Assembly: GCA_003049485.1 (NCBI GenBank)
Contig: PYST01000045.1
Location: forward strand, 1-64,000
DNA: 64,000 bases
Source: Ophioceras dolichostomum
Lineage: Eukaryota > Ascomycota > Sordariomycetes > Magnaporthales > Ophioceraceae
Direction of reading: 5' to 3'
Each line of letters opens with the position of its first letter. Within the stretch, counting starts at the first letter, position 1. This document shows, piece by piece, positions 1 to 13,000 of this stretch. The notes beneath the pieces are model-generated. The model was not told the DNA's origin. It did not search any database and saw only the letters and a list, made by a program, of their open reading frames with translations. The position numbers and the translations under genes were made by a program.

Positions 1-309
1 TGTTGCGGAGCAATTGGGCCAGGAGTTGTGCGTATACGCGGAAAGTGCGCAGGGTAATCGTGTGCGCAGGGTAATGGTGGCTCACGTTAGGGATAAAGAG
101 AAAAATATTGCCTTGCAAAGGCAAGGGATGTCGCGCCGGCAGCCCGCCCGTTCGACCGGTCTGCAAATGTTTTGTCGTTGGTCCTGCCCTGCAGGAGGGA
201 AGGAAGATGTGCGGAACACGCGTTGTGCAGGAGGTCTTGGTTCAATATTTTCGCGGCTTTGATGGATGGCCCTGCCCGCCCCCAAAAACCTCTTTGCCTT
301 GCTATGGTG

Positions 310-350
310 ATGCCATGCCATGCCATGCCATGCCATGCCATGCCATGCCA
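310..350. repeat. (ATGCC)8 pentanucleotide microsatellite
   Basis: Eight uninterrupted copies of the 5-bp unit ATGCC. On the minus strand it opens frames reading a repeated Met-Ala-Trp-His-Gly pattern, which is a by-product of the repeat and not evidence of a gene. Confidence 0.95.
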
Positions 351-446
351 CCTGACCTCGCATTCTCCCCAATGGAAAGTCCCGCCTTTTTTTGTTTCTA
401 GGTATCATCATGCGTGTTATATGTGTGTTTGTGTTTGTGTTTCTGT

Positions 447-448
<2 letters not shown>

Positions 449-482
<34 letters not shown>
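449..482. repeat. (TG)17 dinucleotide microsatellite
   Basis: Uninterrupted alternating TG run preceded by a degenerate TGTGTT stretch from about 421. Alternating purine-pyrimidine DNA of this kind can adopt Z-DNA; here it lies in non-coding sequence. Confidence 0.95.
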
Positions 483-485
<3 letters not shown>

Positions 486-3056
486 GTTATCTGTGATGCT
501 CCGTTTGTGCAGTTTGTTGCGTGAGTATTGTATGCGTATGTGGGTTGGTTGAATGTAGCATCGATATATGTTTCTCCTCCTCCCGTGTCGTCTCATCCGC
601 GTCTTCCTTCCATGTTGCTGCACCTAACCGCCGAAGGAACGCCATGTGCCAATTATTGGTGATGGTGTGTATCGGGAGGCGATCAATCATCAACAACCTT
701 CAGCAGCGTACACAGTACGGCACCGCGAACAAAGCCACCCCGGTCGGCACTTGTTGGCCGACCGCCGAAGCAACAGAGACAGAAGAGACATGCAAACAGC
801 AGCTCAGAAGCCAAGCGACACCACCACCACGACAAACAGGGCCCGGGCATAAGATCGCTTACAAGGGGAAATATAAAAGATGTGTCCGTTTTGGGAAATG
901 GTTTTTGGCTGGACACTACAGCTATGTATGGAGAGTAAGAAGAAAAGGAGGGGGGATGGAATCCCGTCCGCCGCTGCCTCCACCACTGCAACACCCCAAC
1001 CACGAAGCCTTGAAGCCTTTTTGTTCCTGAATCCTCTTTGGTCCTCCTCCCCTCCAGGCCCCCAGAGTAGGAAGGAGTTTCCGTTCCCGAGGAATACGGT
1101 TTTCTGGTTTTATTTGTTAACGAGACCGACAGTGTGGCGCGTGCCGCCACCGGGGGTTCGTCGGGCACATTGGCATTGGTATTGTTATTGGCATTGGCGT
1201 TGGCATTGGCACCTACGGCCGAGGGGATAGGCTTGTATGTACTGTAGGATGAGGATTTCACGGGGCGTTCTTGTTTTTAACAGTACTGAGAAAGATGTTT
1301 CCATCCAGGGGCTGGCGGCTGGTCTCACAGGCCTCATCTTCTGTGACTAAGTAGACTGCTCGATGCAATACTGTAAGGTCCCTCACAACGTACAAGGAGG
1401 TGTGTGGGGGCGGCCGTCAATGGGCGGGGTTCTTCTTCTTTCTCCTAGGACCCCTTCTTTGATATGTACTGTCGTGGAAACTGTGTGTAGCAGCGTTGAC
1501 TGTTGGTTCCTTGTTTATGACGAAGCGAGATTTTGTCATAAGACAAAACATGAGAACGAGGCAGGAAATGAGGCAGAACACGAAAGAGAAAAAGGACGGG
1601 AAAAGTTTCCAGGGCCAGCGAGGACGACGGAGCGCAATGTAGGTTTCGTTTTGTTTTCGCCCGCGCCTCGTTCGTGGATCTCGCGGATGGAGATCAACCC
1701 GCTCGTCTGCCGCCGCCGCCGACGCCGCCGCCGCCGCCCCCAGCCTTTGGTGCTTCGTCGTCGTCCTGCACCGCTTGGTCGCTCATGTTGTTGTTACGTA
1801 GGCCTTTTGAGAGAGAGAGAGAGGAAGTGAGGTCGGGGGCGGCTGGGCAGCTGGTTCGCTGGTTGGTGGGTGGCTGGCTGGCCAGACCTGACCCGGGTTA
1901 GTTTGCCCCGTGGTCTTCTGCGGCCTGGTACTATGGCCTGGAGAGAAAGGGCCTCGTTTTTTCCCTCCCTTCTTTTCTTTTGACTATCTTTCTTCTTCTC
2001 CCCCCCTGCTCCCCTCCTTCCCTCTTCCCTTCCCCAGTCAGTCCCTGTCCTGTGCCGCTGAGCAAAAGTTTGGTACGGTACGGTGCACGAGCAAAAGTTG
2101 GTCATAGGACCGAGTTTTTTCTTCTCCCTTCATCAACCCAATAGGTCAGGGGTTGAGCGGAGCGAATGGCACGAGGCTCACGGCGTTGGCATCTTCGAGA
2201 AAGTTTGCACGGAGTTGTGTGTTTGTGATGCTTGCTTTGAGTTCCGGCCCCCAAGGAGGGGCCCCCCTCCCTACCCATCCCTCTTTCTTTCTTTCCTTCC
2301 CAAAAGCAGAAGTGCCGCTGCGGCACTCAGGAGTATCGTGCGGGAAAAGATGCAAAGCACATGCACACACATACGCTCAGGAAGGGAGGGGAAGAAAGGG
2401 GGTGGAGTGCTTGAGCTGTCCGTAGCAGTTGGAAGAAGGGATGTGGGAAACCGTTGCCCGCGAGAGGAAAAGGCCAACCATCCATCCATTCCATCATCCA
2501 TGCCATCTTGGGCATTAGTTCGCCGAGTCTGAAGGAGAGAGGTCAAAAGGTCTCCGTCCGTGTGGGTGGCCCAGGAAAGACAAAAAAGCCCACTGCAGGA
2601 AACTTGCATATTCGCGTTTGAAATTGCGGTGTGAGTGGCTACCGGCTGCTCGTTGGGGGCCTCGTGCTCTTTTTCGTCTCGCTCGGTTGGCCGACCCGAG
2701 TCTCCAGCCTTCGGAGCTCTTTTTCTCCCTTTGCAGCGCAACAACAAGAACGATGCTCTTGATAAAATGTTGATTGAATGAAGATGATTATTACGTGTGG
2801 GGTCAGGTCGAGAGCTAGACTCTTTCTTGATTTTAGAATTGGACTGTTTCTTATTCTCATTGAAAGATTTCTGACTGCGGTCCCAACCGTTGATCCGGGA
2901 AGCCGTCTAAGTCAGATCCTTAAATTCTCCATCTCAACGCCCGCCGGTACGCCCAAAATCTCACTCGCTTTGCCTGCCATGCCCTTTCCCCCTTTGCAAC
3001 TACCGGCTGACCTTTGTCCACAAACGGACGGGTGCGCGCCAAGGTGAATGTGACGA

Positions 3057-3281
3057 ATGGTATTGATTGTCTCCCTTCTGTTCCTTTCCCCTCTGTGTCT
3101 CCCTTGCGGTGTCGGGGTTCACCGAAAAACTCCGGATGCTGGTTCGTGTGTGAGGGCGTGTGGATGCCAAGAAGTCAGTCCTTGTAAGTCGGCTGGGAAA
3201 TTCACATGCTCCTCGTGTGCAAGGGAGATTTTTAAGATTGGAATGTCACGGAGTCGTTTGTCGCTGTTTGTATGTAGATAA
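3057..3281 (+). CDS. Weak candidate: small cysteine-rich secreted protein
   Basis: This ATG-started frame of 74 codons begins with a hydrophobic stretch (MVLIVSLLFLSPLCLP) that looks like a signal peptide. The remaining chain is short and carries nine cysteines in all, including clusters near residues 31-37 and 51-54, and the last residues are VCR before the stop. Small secreted cysteine-rich proteins are typical fungal effector or defensin-like candidates. Against it: the start context is poor (C at -3), codon use lacks the G/C third-position bias of the confident genes, there is no recognisable homologue, and short open frames are common in this region. Treat it as a hypothesis. Confidence 0.15.
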   Translation: MVLIVSLLFLSPLCLPCGVGVHRKTPDAGSCVRACGCQEVSPCKSAGKFTCSSCAREIFKIGMSRSRLSLFVCR

Positions 3282-4224
3282 TGATCGATTTTGTTCTTCT
3301 CTCGCGTGAAGTTATTCTTTCTCTCTACCAAAAGTATATACCTATTCCAAAAAGACAGCCAGGCCCAATTGTGCGTCAGGAAAAAAAAAAAAGAGTACTG
3401 ATCAAAGTAAACAGTTGAAGAGAAGTGAAGAGAGATGAGAGAAATGTGGGAGAAATAACAATGAAAAAAAAAAAAAAAGCGTGCGCCACCTTCTTCCTTT
3501 CCATGCCAAGTGTTCCTTTTGGCCCTTCCATTTCAAAAGCCAAAAAAAAGGAGTCATGATGCTTTCCCGATTGATTCCATCCTTGCGCGAAAAAAAAAGT
3601 TCCCGAGAAGTCCGAATAGAACTCGGCGTACAGTCGTGATCCATGGATGTCAAGCGAAAGGCGAGAAGCGAAGAGAAGAAGAAAACTGGGTGGGGTTGGG
3701 GGATTCATTGTGCGTGGTGGGGAAAGAAAAAAGTTGTGCCGCGCCGTCACCTCCCTTCTCCGTGCCATCCGAAAAGAAACAAGCCAAACGCCATCCATCA
3801 TCCATCCCATCTGCCCTCAGTCGGTCCCGACAAAAGGCCAGAAAACAAGAAGGTCCCGCTGCCCGCTTTGGTATCCAGATCATTAAACAAAAAGTCATTA
3901 TATCAACTGACCAGCTTGTCGTAAGGGTAAGCTGATTGTTTATCCCTCTTCCCCTTGCATGTGTGCGGGTGGCTGCTGCGCGGGGTTTGGAGGGTTGAGG
4001 GTACCGGACCTCGCCTCGAGAGGGAGGAATGCCCCATCTTTTTTTTTCTTTGATTTTTTTTCTTGTTCCTTTTTTTTCATTCTTTAATGTTGGATCATGC
4101 CGGGCGATCCGGGCATGGACAGGGGTGTTGTAGGGTATTCATAACCCGAGTCCGAGCAGGATGTAGAGGTGTCGAAACCATGAGACAGCGGAGGTGTCTG
4201 ATACAGAGAGAGAGCACCTGAGCA

Positions 4225-5321
4225 TCAGCGATAGTGTTCGCGAGGAGCAGGTTGGTGGTAATGACTTGGTGGTGGTGGTGGTGGAGGCAGAACAAGAGGA
4301 GAAACGACAGAAGAAGCGGACGAAGCGGATGTTGGTGGTGGAGCGGGAGTAGCAGCAGCAGAAGGAGGATATGAGTTGTGATGGCGCAAGGAACTCACAT
4401 GAGGGTTCGAGTGGTCGTAGGGGGCGGGGGCGTTGACGTCCATTCCCGGGATGAAGCCGTAGCTCATGTAGGGCGTCATCTCCTCTCCGGGGTAGGGCTC
4501 CCGCTTGATGGCGTCGCTGAAATGCGTCATGGACGGCAGCGTCACGGGCACCGTGGTAGGGACCAGGTACTCCGGGTAGGCGTCCGAGGTGGTCATGGGC
4601 CGGTACGACGCCTGGGCGTGGTGGTGCGGCGCGCCCGAGGCGCCGTAGGGCGCGAGCATCATGTCCTCTGGGGGCGGGTACGCGTAGGCGAAGAGGCCTG
4701 GGGGCGTGTGCGACCTCTCGCGCTCGTCGTACGAGTGCGCGAACATCAGGTCATCGTCGTGGTGCATGGGCGGCGTGAATTGGCTGGAGCTCATCTTGGG
4801 CGGCGACATCATGGGCTGCTGGGGCGGCGTGTGCTGCTGCTGCGGGATCTGCGGCTGCGAGGCCGACTTGCTGGACTTGCTGCTGGGCGCGCGCGAGGCC
4901 TTGGCCGTGCTGCTGCTACTCCTGCTGCTCGAGCTGCTGGCCGACGATCCTTGCTTCTCGTTGCCGGACGAGGACGAAGCTCCATCCGAAGTGCCAGCGC
5001 GCCTCTCGAGGTCCTCCAGACGGCGCTTGAGCTTCTTGCCTGTAGAGCAGACACAAATCGACGCCATTTAGTGTGCTGTTCCATTTTTTTTTTTTTTTGT
5101 TCTTGTGATTTTTGGTGTGCTCGAAAGTCTGGCTGGCTGCGTTACTCACGGTAGTTGCGCTGGGCAATGCGGTTCTGTATCCTCCTGCGCTCGGCAAGGT
5201 CGGAGATCTTGGTCCAGTCCTCATCGGGGTTGGCGGAGCTGCTGAAGGCGCTGCTGGTGCCGGAATATTGCCTTGGTGGCGGCGCGGCGGGATATCCGTA
5301 CGGGTGAGACATGGCGAACAT
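4225..5321 (-). CDS. bZIP-type transcription factor with reduced leucine zipper
   Basis: Two exons on the minus strand: 5321-5150 and 5039-4225, separated by a 110-bp intron (5149-5040, GTGAGT...CAG). Joined, they give 328 residues. The intron splits the DNA-binding basic region; splicing restores AERRRIQNRIAQRNYR followed by KKLKRRLEDLERRA (about residues 43-72). The RRxQNRxAQRxxR pattern is the fungal AP-1/Yap-like basic region. Only a few residues follow before low-complexity sequence begins, so no normal heptad leucine zipper is visible. The rest is Ser-, Gln-, Pro- and His-rich, ending in a polyproline and histidine stretch, as in activation domains. The protein should be nuclear and regulate transcription; its targets cannot be inferred. 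I chose the ATG at 5321; 5312 is a second option, and the frame stays open up to an ATG at 5510. It sits alone next to a very long gene-free region. Confidence 0.85.
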
Positions 5322-6074
5322 TTGGAAGGCCGGTGTTTGGTGGTCCAGTTGAAGAATCTTTGACGCTGCTAGGAAGCTATTGCCGGGCGGCAGGTAGCTG
5401 CTGGCTGCTGCGGTGGTGATGAAGTGGTGGTGAACAAGGTTCGTAAGGCTGAAGACGCAAGGACGTTGTTGGTATGTGTGGTGTGTATGACAGAAGCTGT
5501 TGGAAGCCACGAGTTAGGTCTTAGAAGGACGAGCGGCGTTTGAAGGAGCTAGAGTCTGGAGATAGAGATCTCTTGAGGTCTGACTAGAGTCATGATGGTG
5601 GTGGGAGATCAAGAGCGGCGGGGGATGAGGAAGTATTAAATATCCAGTCGCCATCCATGGCTGAGGAGGAAAGCAACAAGTGCAGGGCGTACGGAGAGAG
5701 CAAGGAGCAAGGAGGGAAAGGTTGCCGCACCCCTGGAGTCTTGTCCTGGACCTGAGCAGGCGTCTTCTGAGCACGCCCCAGGCCGCTTGCTCACAGGGCC
5801 AGGGTGACGGCCAGAGCCACGCCCCCTCCCTGGGGACACTGGCCCGTACGAAGTACCTCGAGCAAATACATACCCCCCCGCTGCAGGAGTACCATCAAGG
5901 CTGCAGGGATTTGGCGGTCGGCGAGGAGTTGGGACGGTGTGGCCTGGGAGGGGACAGGGAGGTTCTCAGTGCAAGCTGGCTGCGACTTGGGTGCGTGGGC
6001 ATGCTCAATTGCTCTGGTTTCCACCCGCTGCTGCAGCCCTTCTGCCCGCCTTTTCGGGGGTGTTGGTGTGGGTA

Positions 6075-6115
6075 CCACAAAGTACCGATGTACATGACCA
6101 GCGGTACCTTTGTGG
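6075..6115. repeat. Short inverted repeat (potential hairpin)
   Basis: The arm CCACAAAGTACC at 6075-6086 is matched by GGTACCTTTGTGG at 6103-6115, its reverse complement apart from one extra C. The 16-bp spacer would form the loop. It could be a hairpin or a binding site for a dimeric protein; the sequence alone gives no further clue. Confidence 0.6.
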
Positions 6116-9100
6116 GAGCCCACTCGCCCAGAACCCAGAGCCTGGAGCCAGGAGCCAGCCCTGTGAGAAGGACAGACGAGTTGTCCCGAGTGGAACATGC
6201 AAACCAATTACGACGCATGCTTGGGAGTGGGAGATCGATGAGAGGAGACTAGAGTGCAGCAGCTGGGACTGCATGAGCAGCGGGCAGGGGGGGTGGTGTG
6301 TGGGTGTGGGCGCGGATCACAGGTACTTGTGTACGAAGGTACTTTGGTCAGGTCTCCCCTTGCAAGGTTGGTTGCAGGTACGAGCGAACGGAGTTGACGA
6401 ACGGAGTCTGTCGCTTCCGCTGCAACCTGCAGCGCCGCTCAGAACTTGGAAAACGGAGCGGGGATTGGGGAGGGAAAGGATACGCGTAACGGAAAGACGA
6501 ATTACGAGCAAGGGTTGCTGGGGCTTAACAAAACGGTGGCTTGGTGATGGTGTGGTGTGGTGGTGCTGGCTGTGGGCAAATAAACACCCAAAGAAGAACG
6601 TGTGTGCTAAATTTGCCCGCTTTAGCGCGACATGAGGGTTGAGTTTGCTGTTCTCGGTTCGGTTGGTCTCCAGTCCACACTTTGTTTCCTTTTTTTCAGG
6701 TCTCAAGCTTCCTGCGCGGCCTTGCTTGCACCGCTTCCGCTAGGCTGGCTTTGGTTGCGGGCTCGCACACAATGCTTCGTCTGAAGAATTGCTCGGAATG
6801 AAGCAGTGAATGAAGCAGCGAGCACTGACGGCGTGCTGTGATATTTCTGGCGGCTGGGCTCCGCTGAAGTGCTGCCCGCTAGCATCGGCGCACTCAATTC
6901 TGCCAGCGAGCCTGCCTTGCCCTCCACCTTCTTTGCCCAATCCAAAAATTCCCAAACACAAAAATCCCCCCGCGCGAGCCGTCCATCTTGTCCGCTCCTC
7001 CGGCCAACTGCCCAGTGACAGTGCCCAGTGCCCAGTTGCCAGTGCCCAGTACCGACTCCTCCGGGAATCTTTCTCCAGCAGCGATCGCGGCGCAATGCCC
7101 ATCCATATGGGGCATTCAACAGCCAAAAATGGGTGGCTTCCTTTTTGTGTTGACAAGGGCCATAGGAGCCCTGCTATACCCATTGAGCCAATCTCTGTCC
7201 AGTCTCTTCCAATCTCCTGCTGCAGAAACCTTTGAGTCCGAGCTTCGAAGTGACGTTCCTTCCGTCAAAGAGGCCCTGGCCCCTGCTGGAGCGTGCGGAG
7301 GGGGATTTAAGAGGGGCTTAATCAACTCAGTGTGCAAATCAAAGCCCTGCTTGGTTGTGTGGTTTCGCTGGAGCCTAGCCGATGGCTCATGCTAGCCCCT
7401 AGCCCCGGAACTTCAGGGGAGCCGTAGGGCTGTACAAACCCAAACTCCACCAATTGTTCAGATGCTCGCATCCCAAGACGTTCGGCGATCAAGCTCGCCG
7501 GCATCCTTCCCAGCGGTCGTCCTACGCAGCGCATGTCGAGAAACGCCGAGAACTGTCCCGGCCGATGTCATCGCACAGCTGCCCAGCTGCACTTTACCAG
7601 CTGCACGCCGGAGGGCGCGATGCCATTGAGGAATCACTATGAGCCATCTTGGGAAGGCAAGACAGGATAGGATTGTTAGCTGCATTTTCCGTCGTTGCTA
7701 GCTGCCACCAGACAGACCGCCAGATCGCCTGTCGTGTTGTCGCCACTCACATGGCCCAGTGCCACTACGACTTGGTTGATGCCCATTGCCGTCTACGGTG
7801 ATCAGCAACAATCTCGCAAACAGAAACACAGCAAACAGAGATGAGGACAGATTCGCTCGAGCAAGTAAGGTAGGTATCAATCATCATCATCAAACACCGT
7901 GTTGTCTGCCCTGCCCAGTATCGTTTCTATCTTCGTATGGAGGATGGAGCATGAAAAAGGGGGATGCGGCGGCGGACCAGCTTCGGGACCTATTCACTTG
8001 AAACCCGCCTACAAAACCAAGCTCAAAATTGATGAAGTGAGTGTGAGTCTCGTTAATAATCTGCTAGCCCTTTGGCTGCCACTGATGAACGAGAGACAGC
8101 CTGACAGCCTCACCCAAGACACCTAGCGAAATATGGTTCGATTTTTGATGTGAATTTGGAAGCTCTTGATGCACAATAGTCTCCATATTCTAGAATTAGT
8201 GACCTCCATTCCCCATCCGTCCATACTATGTATCCTTCCCCCAGCTAGCATTGGATCTTTGCAGCTGCTCGCTGCTTTTTACCACAGCGCCTCTTCCCCC
8301 AATACCAGGCCCTTCCTTACTTTTCAACCGGCTGGGAGCATTTGCCCGGCGCTCCGCTCTCGGGCCACGCGGCCGCATACTCGCCTGCCCAGCACCACTA
8401 TCCCGTCTCCCTTTTCTGGCGAGGCAGAAAACCGACCCCTGATGATATTGATGATATTGATGATGAATACTCCGTACTCTCCCAATGGAGATTCTTCTTC
8501 AACGAGGAATCCGAGAGATACTGAGACCGACTGGAAGCGAGGTCGGAATTCAAAGAGATATTCTGCTCTTTGGTGCTCGCCGATGTGAATCCCGGTCCCC
8601 GTCGACAACAGACTGCAGAATGTCTCTCGGTTCTATGGATAACCTAATAGGTACAAATTCCCTCTTGGAGCGTCTGTCAGGTCCCAGGCCAGTGGATAAG
8701 CGTACCTCGTCCGGCTTGGCTTTGACCGGGTCTCTCCACCACTTACTTCATTTTGGAGATGGACAACAATGGCCGGTCTTCCGTGGCCGCCGTCTTCGTG
8801 ATTGACGATATCAACAAGAAATGAAAAAAAAAGGAAAAGAAATCGATCCGTCTTTGACCTCTTGGCGCCTGAACACCTTTCTCACCGTTTTGACGGATTT
8901 GCCAACGTCCGTCAAGAGTGCTAGGTAGGTACCTAAGTTACACGTAGGCAGGCATCGCCAACCGGTCCGTCCAAAATTCGAAGCGTTCATCGAAGCATTC
9001 ATGGAAGGGAGGGGGACAGGGGGGGAGTGCGAGGAAGAGGAGGAGATGGGGGCGAAGCAAGTCGGTAGGTACACACGGACATACATACAGTACAGTCCTC

Positions 9101-9352
9101 TCACCCGGTACGAGCAGGACGAATAGATTGCAAGAGCCCGACACCCACAACCCTCCCGGTTCATGTTATCTGTCGCGAAGCGCTTCCTCCCCCTCCCCTT
9201 TCCCGCGTCAATGTGTCCGAATCCGGAAAGTAATGTCGAAGAGGGGTTGCGTTTTTTTGCAGCTGCTGCCGGTCGGTGGCAGAAAGCAGGGGGCGGGGAC
9301 CGGACAAACAACGAACCTACTACCTGACTTACATGTGCGCATCGTGATGGCT

Positions 9353-9380
9353 GGATGGATGGATGGATGGATGGATGGAT
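9353..9380. repeat. (GGAT)7 tetranucleotide microsatellite
   Basis: Seven uninterrupted GGAT units, followed by a short GATGATGATGAT run. It lies in gene-free sequence. Confidence 0.95.
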
Positions 9381-10789
9381 GGGATTGATGATGATGATGG
9401 GATGGAGGCGAATAGCTAACCTATCGCCGAACCGGCAATTGCTCTTCCCACTCTGTTTTTTTCTATCTTGCTCTTTTTCTTTCACCCTCGCCTCATGCTG
9501 TGCGATCTTCATTCGGTATTAGCGAGGCCCGTTGATGAGGCTTTTTTCCCTCTCCTCTGCTTCTGTTTGTTTTCCCCTGCATATGCGCGGAAATCCCCCC
9601 TACTTACACCTACCTAACCTACTACATACATGCCGTCCGCCACATTGTCCACGGTGCTCATCATGTTGCTGACAGGCCCCTCCACCACCACCGCCGCCGC
9701 CATCCATTATCATTATCGCCGGCTACCACACCACAACCACCAAAGCCCGCCGCCCCATGCTGCTCTGCTGGACCCCGGGCATCCGGCGTCTAAGTGGTGG
9801 ACTTCTGTTTCTAAAAGCAAGCGCGCTGCTTTGTTGGCCGGATATCGTGGCCCTTTTTTCTGTTTCGCTATCATCGGCATTGTGTGCAAGCGCACACAGC
9901 GGCGCAGCTTGGCAATAGTAGAATCAATGGTTCGATTTCGTGACTGTAGTAGAGACGGAAGCACGACAGCGGCGATGACGGCAGAAGGAATGGGATGGGA
10001 TTCGATTTTCGTTTCGTTTCTAATAGAGGGCAAAACATTTGTCAAATCCAGGGTCCTCTTTTTTTTTTTGTCTTGCCTTTCTCTTCTTCCTCTATCTCTT
10101 CCAATATCGTAGCTCTTTTTTGTCCCGCACTTCCCGTCTCGAACTCTGCCTTCCTGCACCTGGGCGGCATTTTCTGGAGAGAGAGGAAACACACAGACCA
10201 TAGCGAGAACAGAGGAAAAACGCCTGGAGAAACGCCCAGGGGAGAAGAGCAATAATGCTTTGTGGAGTTCACGTGGCAGGGCTGTAGCCGTGTGGCACAA
10301 ACGCCGACGGTCCCTGTGTCCCTGAGGCGTGAATGGTTCATTCATTGTGATTCAATGTTACACCCCTTGTGGCTGTAGCACCGAATAGGAGCCGACTTCT
10401 GGAAGCTTTCCAGTCATGGCAGAGGGAGAGCTGCCTTCGTCCATTGTGCCTTTGTGCCTGCCTGTCGAGAGCTGACCCCCTTTCCTCCTCCGTCTGCTCC
10501 CTATCAGGCCTACGAGCTATGTGCCTACCTAGTCAGCTCCCCTCACGCAGTTCCCCCCTGACGAGACTTGATATCATGCTAGCTGGAAAGGGGAGAGAAA
10601 GAGGGTGCTGAGTGGCTGCGGGCCCCAACTCGTTGTGGCGTTGGGGTCCGGAGTGGTGTCGTCCCGCCGTGAGACTCGTGGTTCTCGTGGCCCAGTAGCC
10701 GCCGTCAGTCGGGCTCAGCGACGGCTACCTACCGGCTGCTCGATCGCCCGAGGGGCGCCGCGTCAGTAAACGCTCGCTAATCGACATAC

Positions 10790-10803
10790 CTACTACGTAG
10801 TAG
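10790..10803. repeat. Perfect 14-bp palindrome CTACTACGTAGTAG
   Basis: The two halves are exact reverse complements with no spacer. It belongs to the same TA/CCTA-rich motif style seen throughout the window. Its function is unknown. Confidence 0.7.
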
Positions 10804-13000
10804 ATATCTCCACAGCTAGGTAGTCATCAAAATTCTATCTGTCACGATCATCAACAGGGGCATATCGACGGGGATCAACGAATCCCTCTTCGGTCTCTAA
10901 CAAATCGCCTCCTAACCTTGCTGGCTCCCTCTGGCAGTGTATCTCAGATGATCGCAGTATTTCAGTTCACCTCGCAGTTAGGATGTTCGTTCTTCCCTTT
11001 CCAGGATGAAATGCCGATGTGACCTCCTCGGTGCTGGATCGTACATCCATCACCTACATGGAGGTACAGACATACAGCTAACAGCCGACAACGACGGCGG
11101 CGGCATGTCTTGATCTTGTTCAGCATGCCCACAATTACCCCGGGTCCGGCATCCACTCTCCACTCTCCAGCAACGGTCTCGTAGCTGACGATTTCCCGTT
11201 TGAGAAACTATCAGCGAGTGCAACAACCGGACAAAGCCGTGTGTGAGGTTGATGGGTGGAGGGAAGATTGGAGGGGAGGGGGAGGAACGGACATTCTCTC
11301 GGCACCGCTAGCTACTGCTATGTTTGAGTTGATCTATCTATCTTGATGGTACACCCCCCCTACCTTGGAACTCTGAGAAAGTCAGGGTCCGGCAGAATAC
11401 CACGCGTGCATGCGACAGGGGGGGAAGCACAGGGTACGGAGACTCAGGATGCAGAGAGCCTCACCGTCTCGTCTACGGCGACGTCCACTGGTTTACAATG
11501 GGTACTGCAACAATGAGACTCCATGATGCAACTTGAAAAGGCGGGCTTTTGCTAGTCTTCGTGCGCACGCGGTGCCCGTCCTTTGTGGAGGGTTGTCTTG
11601 CAGCTCCGCATCAATATCGACGATCCGTGTGCGTGGTGTGCCTATATGTACGTCAATCAATGGATCAATGGTGGTGGTGGTGGTGGGTGCGTCAGTGTGT
11701 CAGTGTCGCCAAAAGTTCCCCAAATTCAGTCCCTCGCATCGCACAGAGGGTAAATTTAGGAGAGCAAGAGCACACGGCGATCTTCTCGGCAACGAATCAC
11801 GAGCGCATGTCCAGTGCGTCCCCAGTAAATTGGGCCAAATTTGGTTCACTCGTCGTCTCAATCGGGCAAAATACGTCGAAAAGGCGTGTAGGATGGCGCG
11901 TTCTTGGAGGTTCCTCTGCGTCCCATCTAACTGTGGACTCCTATTTTTAGGCGTCCGATGTCCCTCGCACTCGACTGTGATTGGCCAGGCCAGGGACTCT
12001 TGCTTCCGGATTAGGACTTTGAAGGCTATTTCGACGGACGAAGTGGACAGGTTCGTCTATTCAGCAAGGTTCTGGCGATGCCACAATGGCTCTGGGATTG
12101 GGATGGGATGGGTGTGCGTGAAATGTTTCCTGCAATATCTTCGTTGACGTTGGCGGGAAATCTTTGAGACGAAGTTCGCCCGAAGTGAATGCGGGAGAGG
12201 ACTCATTCGCTGCTATTTTTCATTCGTCTCTGCAGGAGTTTTACGAAGACGGGGGATTCGTGGTCCCTAGTAATCCCCCACAGAGTGCCGAATGATCCGC
12301 CCAGCCCTACGATGTGCTGGAACGGGGATAGTGCTCCGCCGAAACGGGGCATATCCCGCACAAAAATCAGCATCAAATAGCAGGAGAGTGAAGCCAGGCC
12401 GAAGCCCTCCGCCGTCGTCGTTAAGGTTGGCGGTAGCCTACCAGCCGCTCAAACTACCGGTAGCTTGTTCCTCCTCCTCGGTTGCCAATTGGTGGTATGG
12501 AGTTGAAAGCAATTGGATTCAGTCCCCGAGCCCGGTCATGCTGGCGCAGGAACCCAGGGTCCAATGAAAATCGTCCAGGGTTGCCGTCGAGGCTCGGATT
12601 CGTCCTAGAGACTTGTGGTGCGCTGTGGCTGCTTGTTGGGGGCTGGAAATGGCACGGTGGATCAGGCTGCCAGGCAGCAAGATAACGAGCTAGAACCGCC
12701 TGAAGAATGGGGCTCGGGACTGGCACCGCTACGCTGCACCACTGCGGCCTGCGTTTACGAATATGGCTCCGAGATCACGACCGAGATTGCCTCGAACTGC
12801 CCCGGTCCCCATCATCCTTTTGTTGCGCGAATCTCAATGACAAATTTTTCGTTCTTTTGATAAACGGCGATCAAAGATCAGGAGGGGAGGAAAAACTCTC
12901 AGCCCAAACCCATCGAGAGCTCCGTGCACGAAGCAAATTCAGCGGGTCGTCCAGCTTGTCGGGCTTTACCCACCGCCAACCAATCAGGCTTCGCTCCTCG

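Larger units (their letters stand above)
1..4224. other. Intergenic, no recognisable gene
   Basis: I see no supported protein-coding gene here. Open frames are short, overlap on both strands and resemble no family. The stretch holds several simple repeats: ATGCC at 310-350, TG at 449-482, a degenerate TTGGCA-type repeat at about 1165-1210, and a CCG/GCC-rich patch near 1708-1742. It also has long pyrimidine tracts (about 1960-2040 and 2255-2310) and A or T runs near 3380-3391, 3464-3478 and 4039-4078. The last T-rich stretch lies just past the bZIP stop codon and is probably part of its 3' untranslated region. One small cysteine-rich frame at 3057-3281 is listed separately as a weak candidate. 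Confidence 0.6.
5511..13000. other. Gene desert, part 1
   Basis: I recognise no gene in this stretch. Open frames occur on both strands, several of 130-233 codons, but they overlap one another, often lack an ATG, and show no family motifs or coding-like codon use. Visible structure: an inverted repeat at 6075-6115, imperfect CCCAGTG repeats near 7008-7050, TAGGTAGG/TACCTACC motifs near 8925 and 9606, a GGAT tetranucleotide repeat at 9353-9380, and a perfect 14-bp palindrome at 10790-10803. The part next to the bZIP gene (about 5322-6000) probably holds its promoter and 5' leader. Confidence 0.5.
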
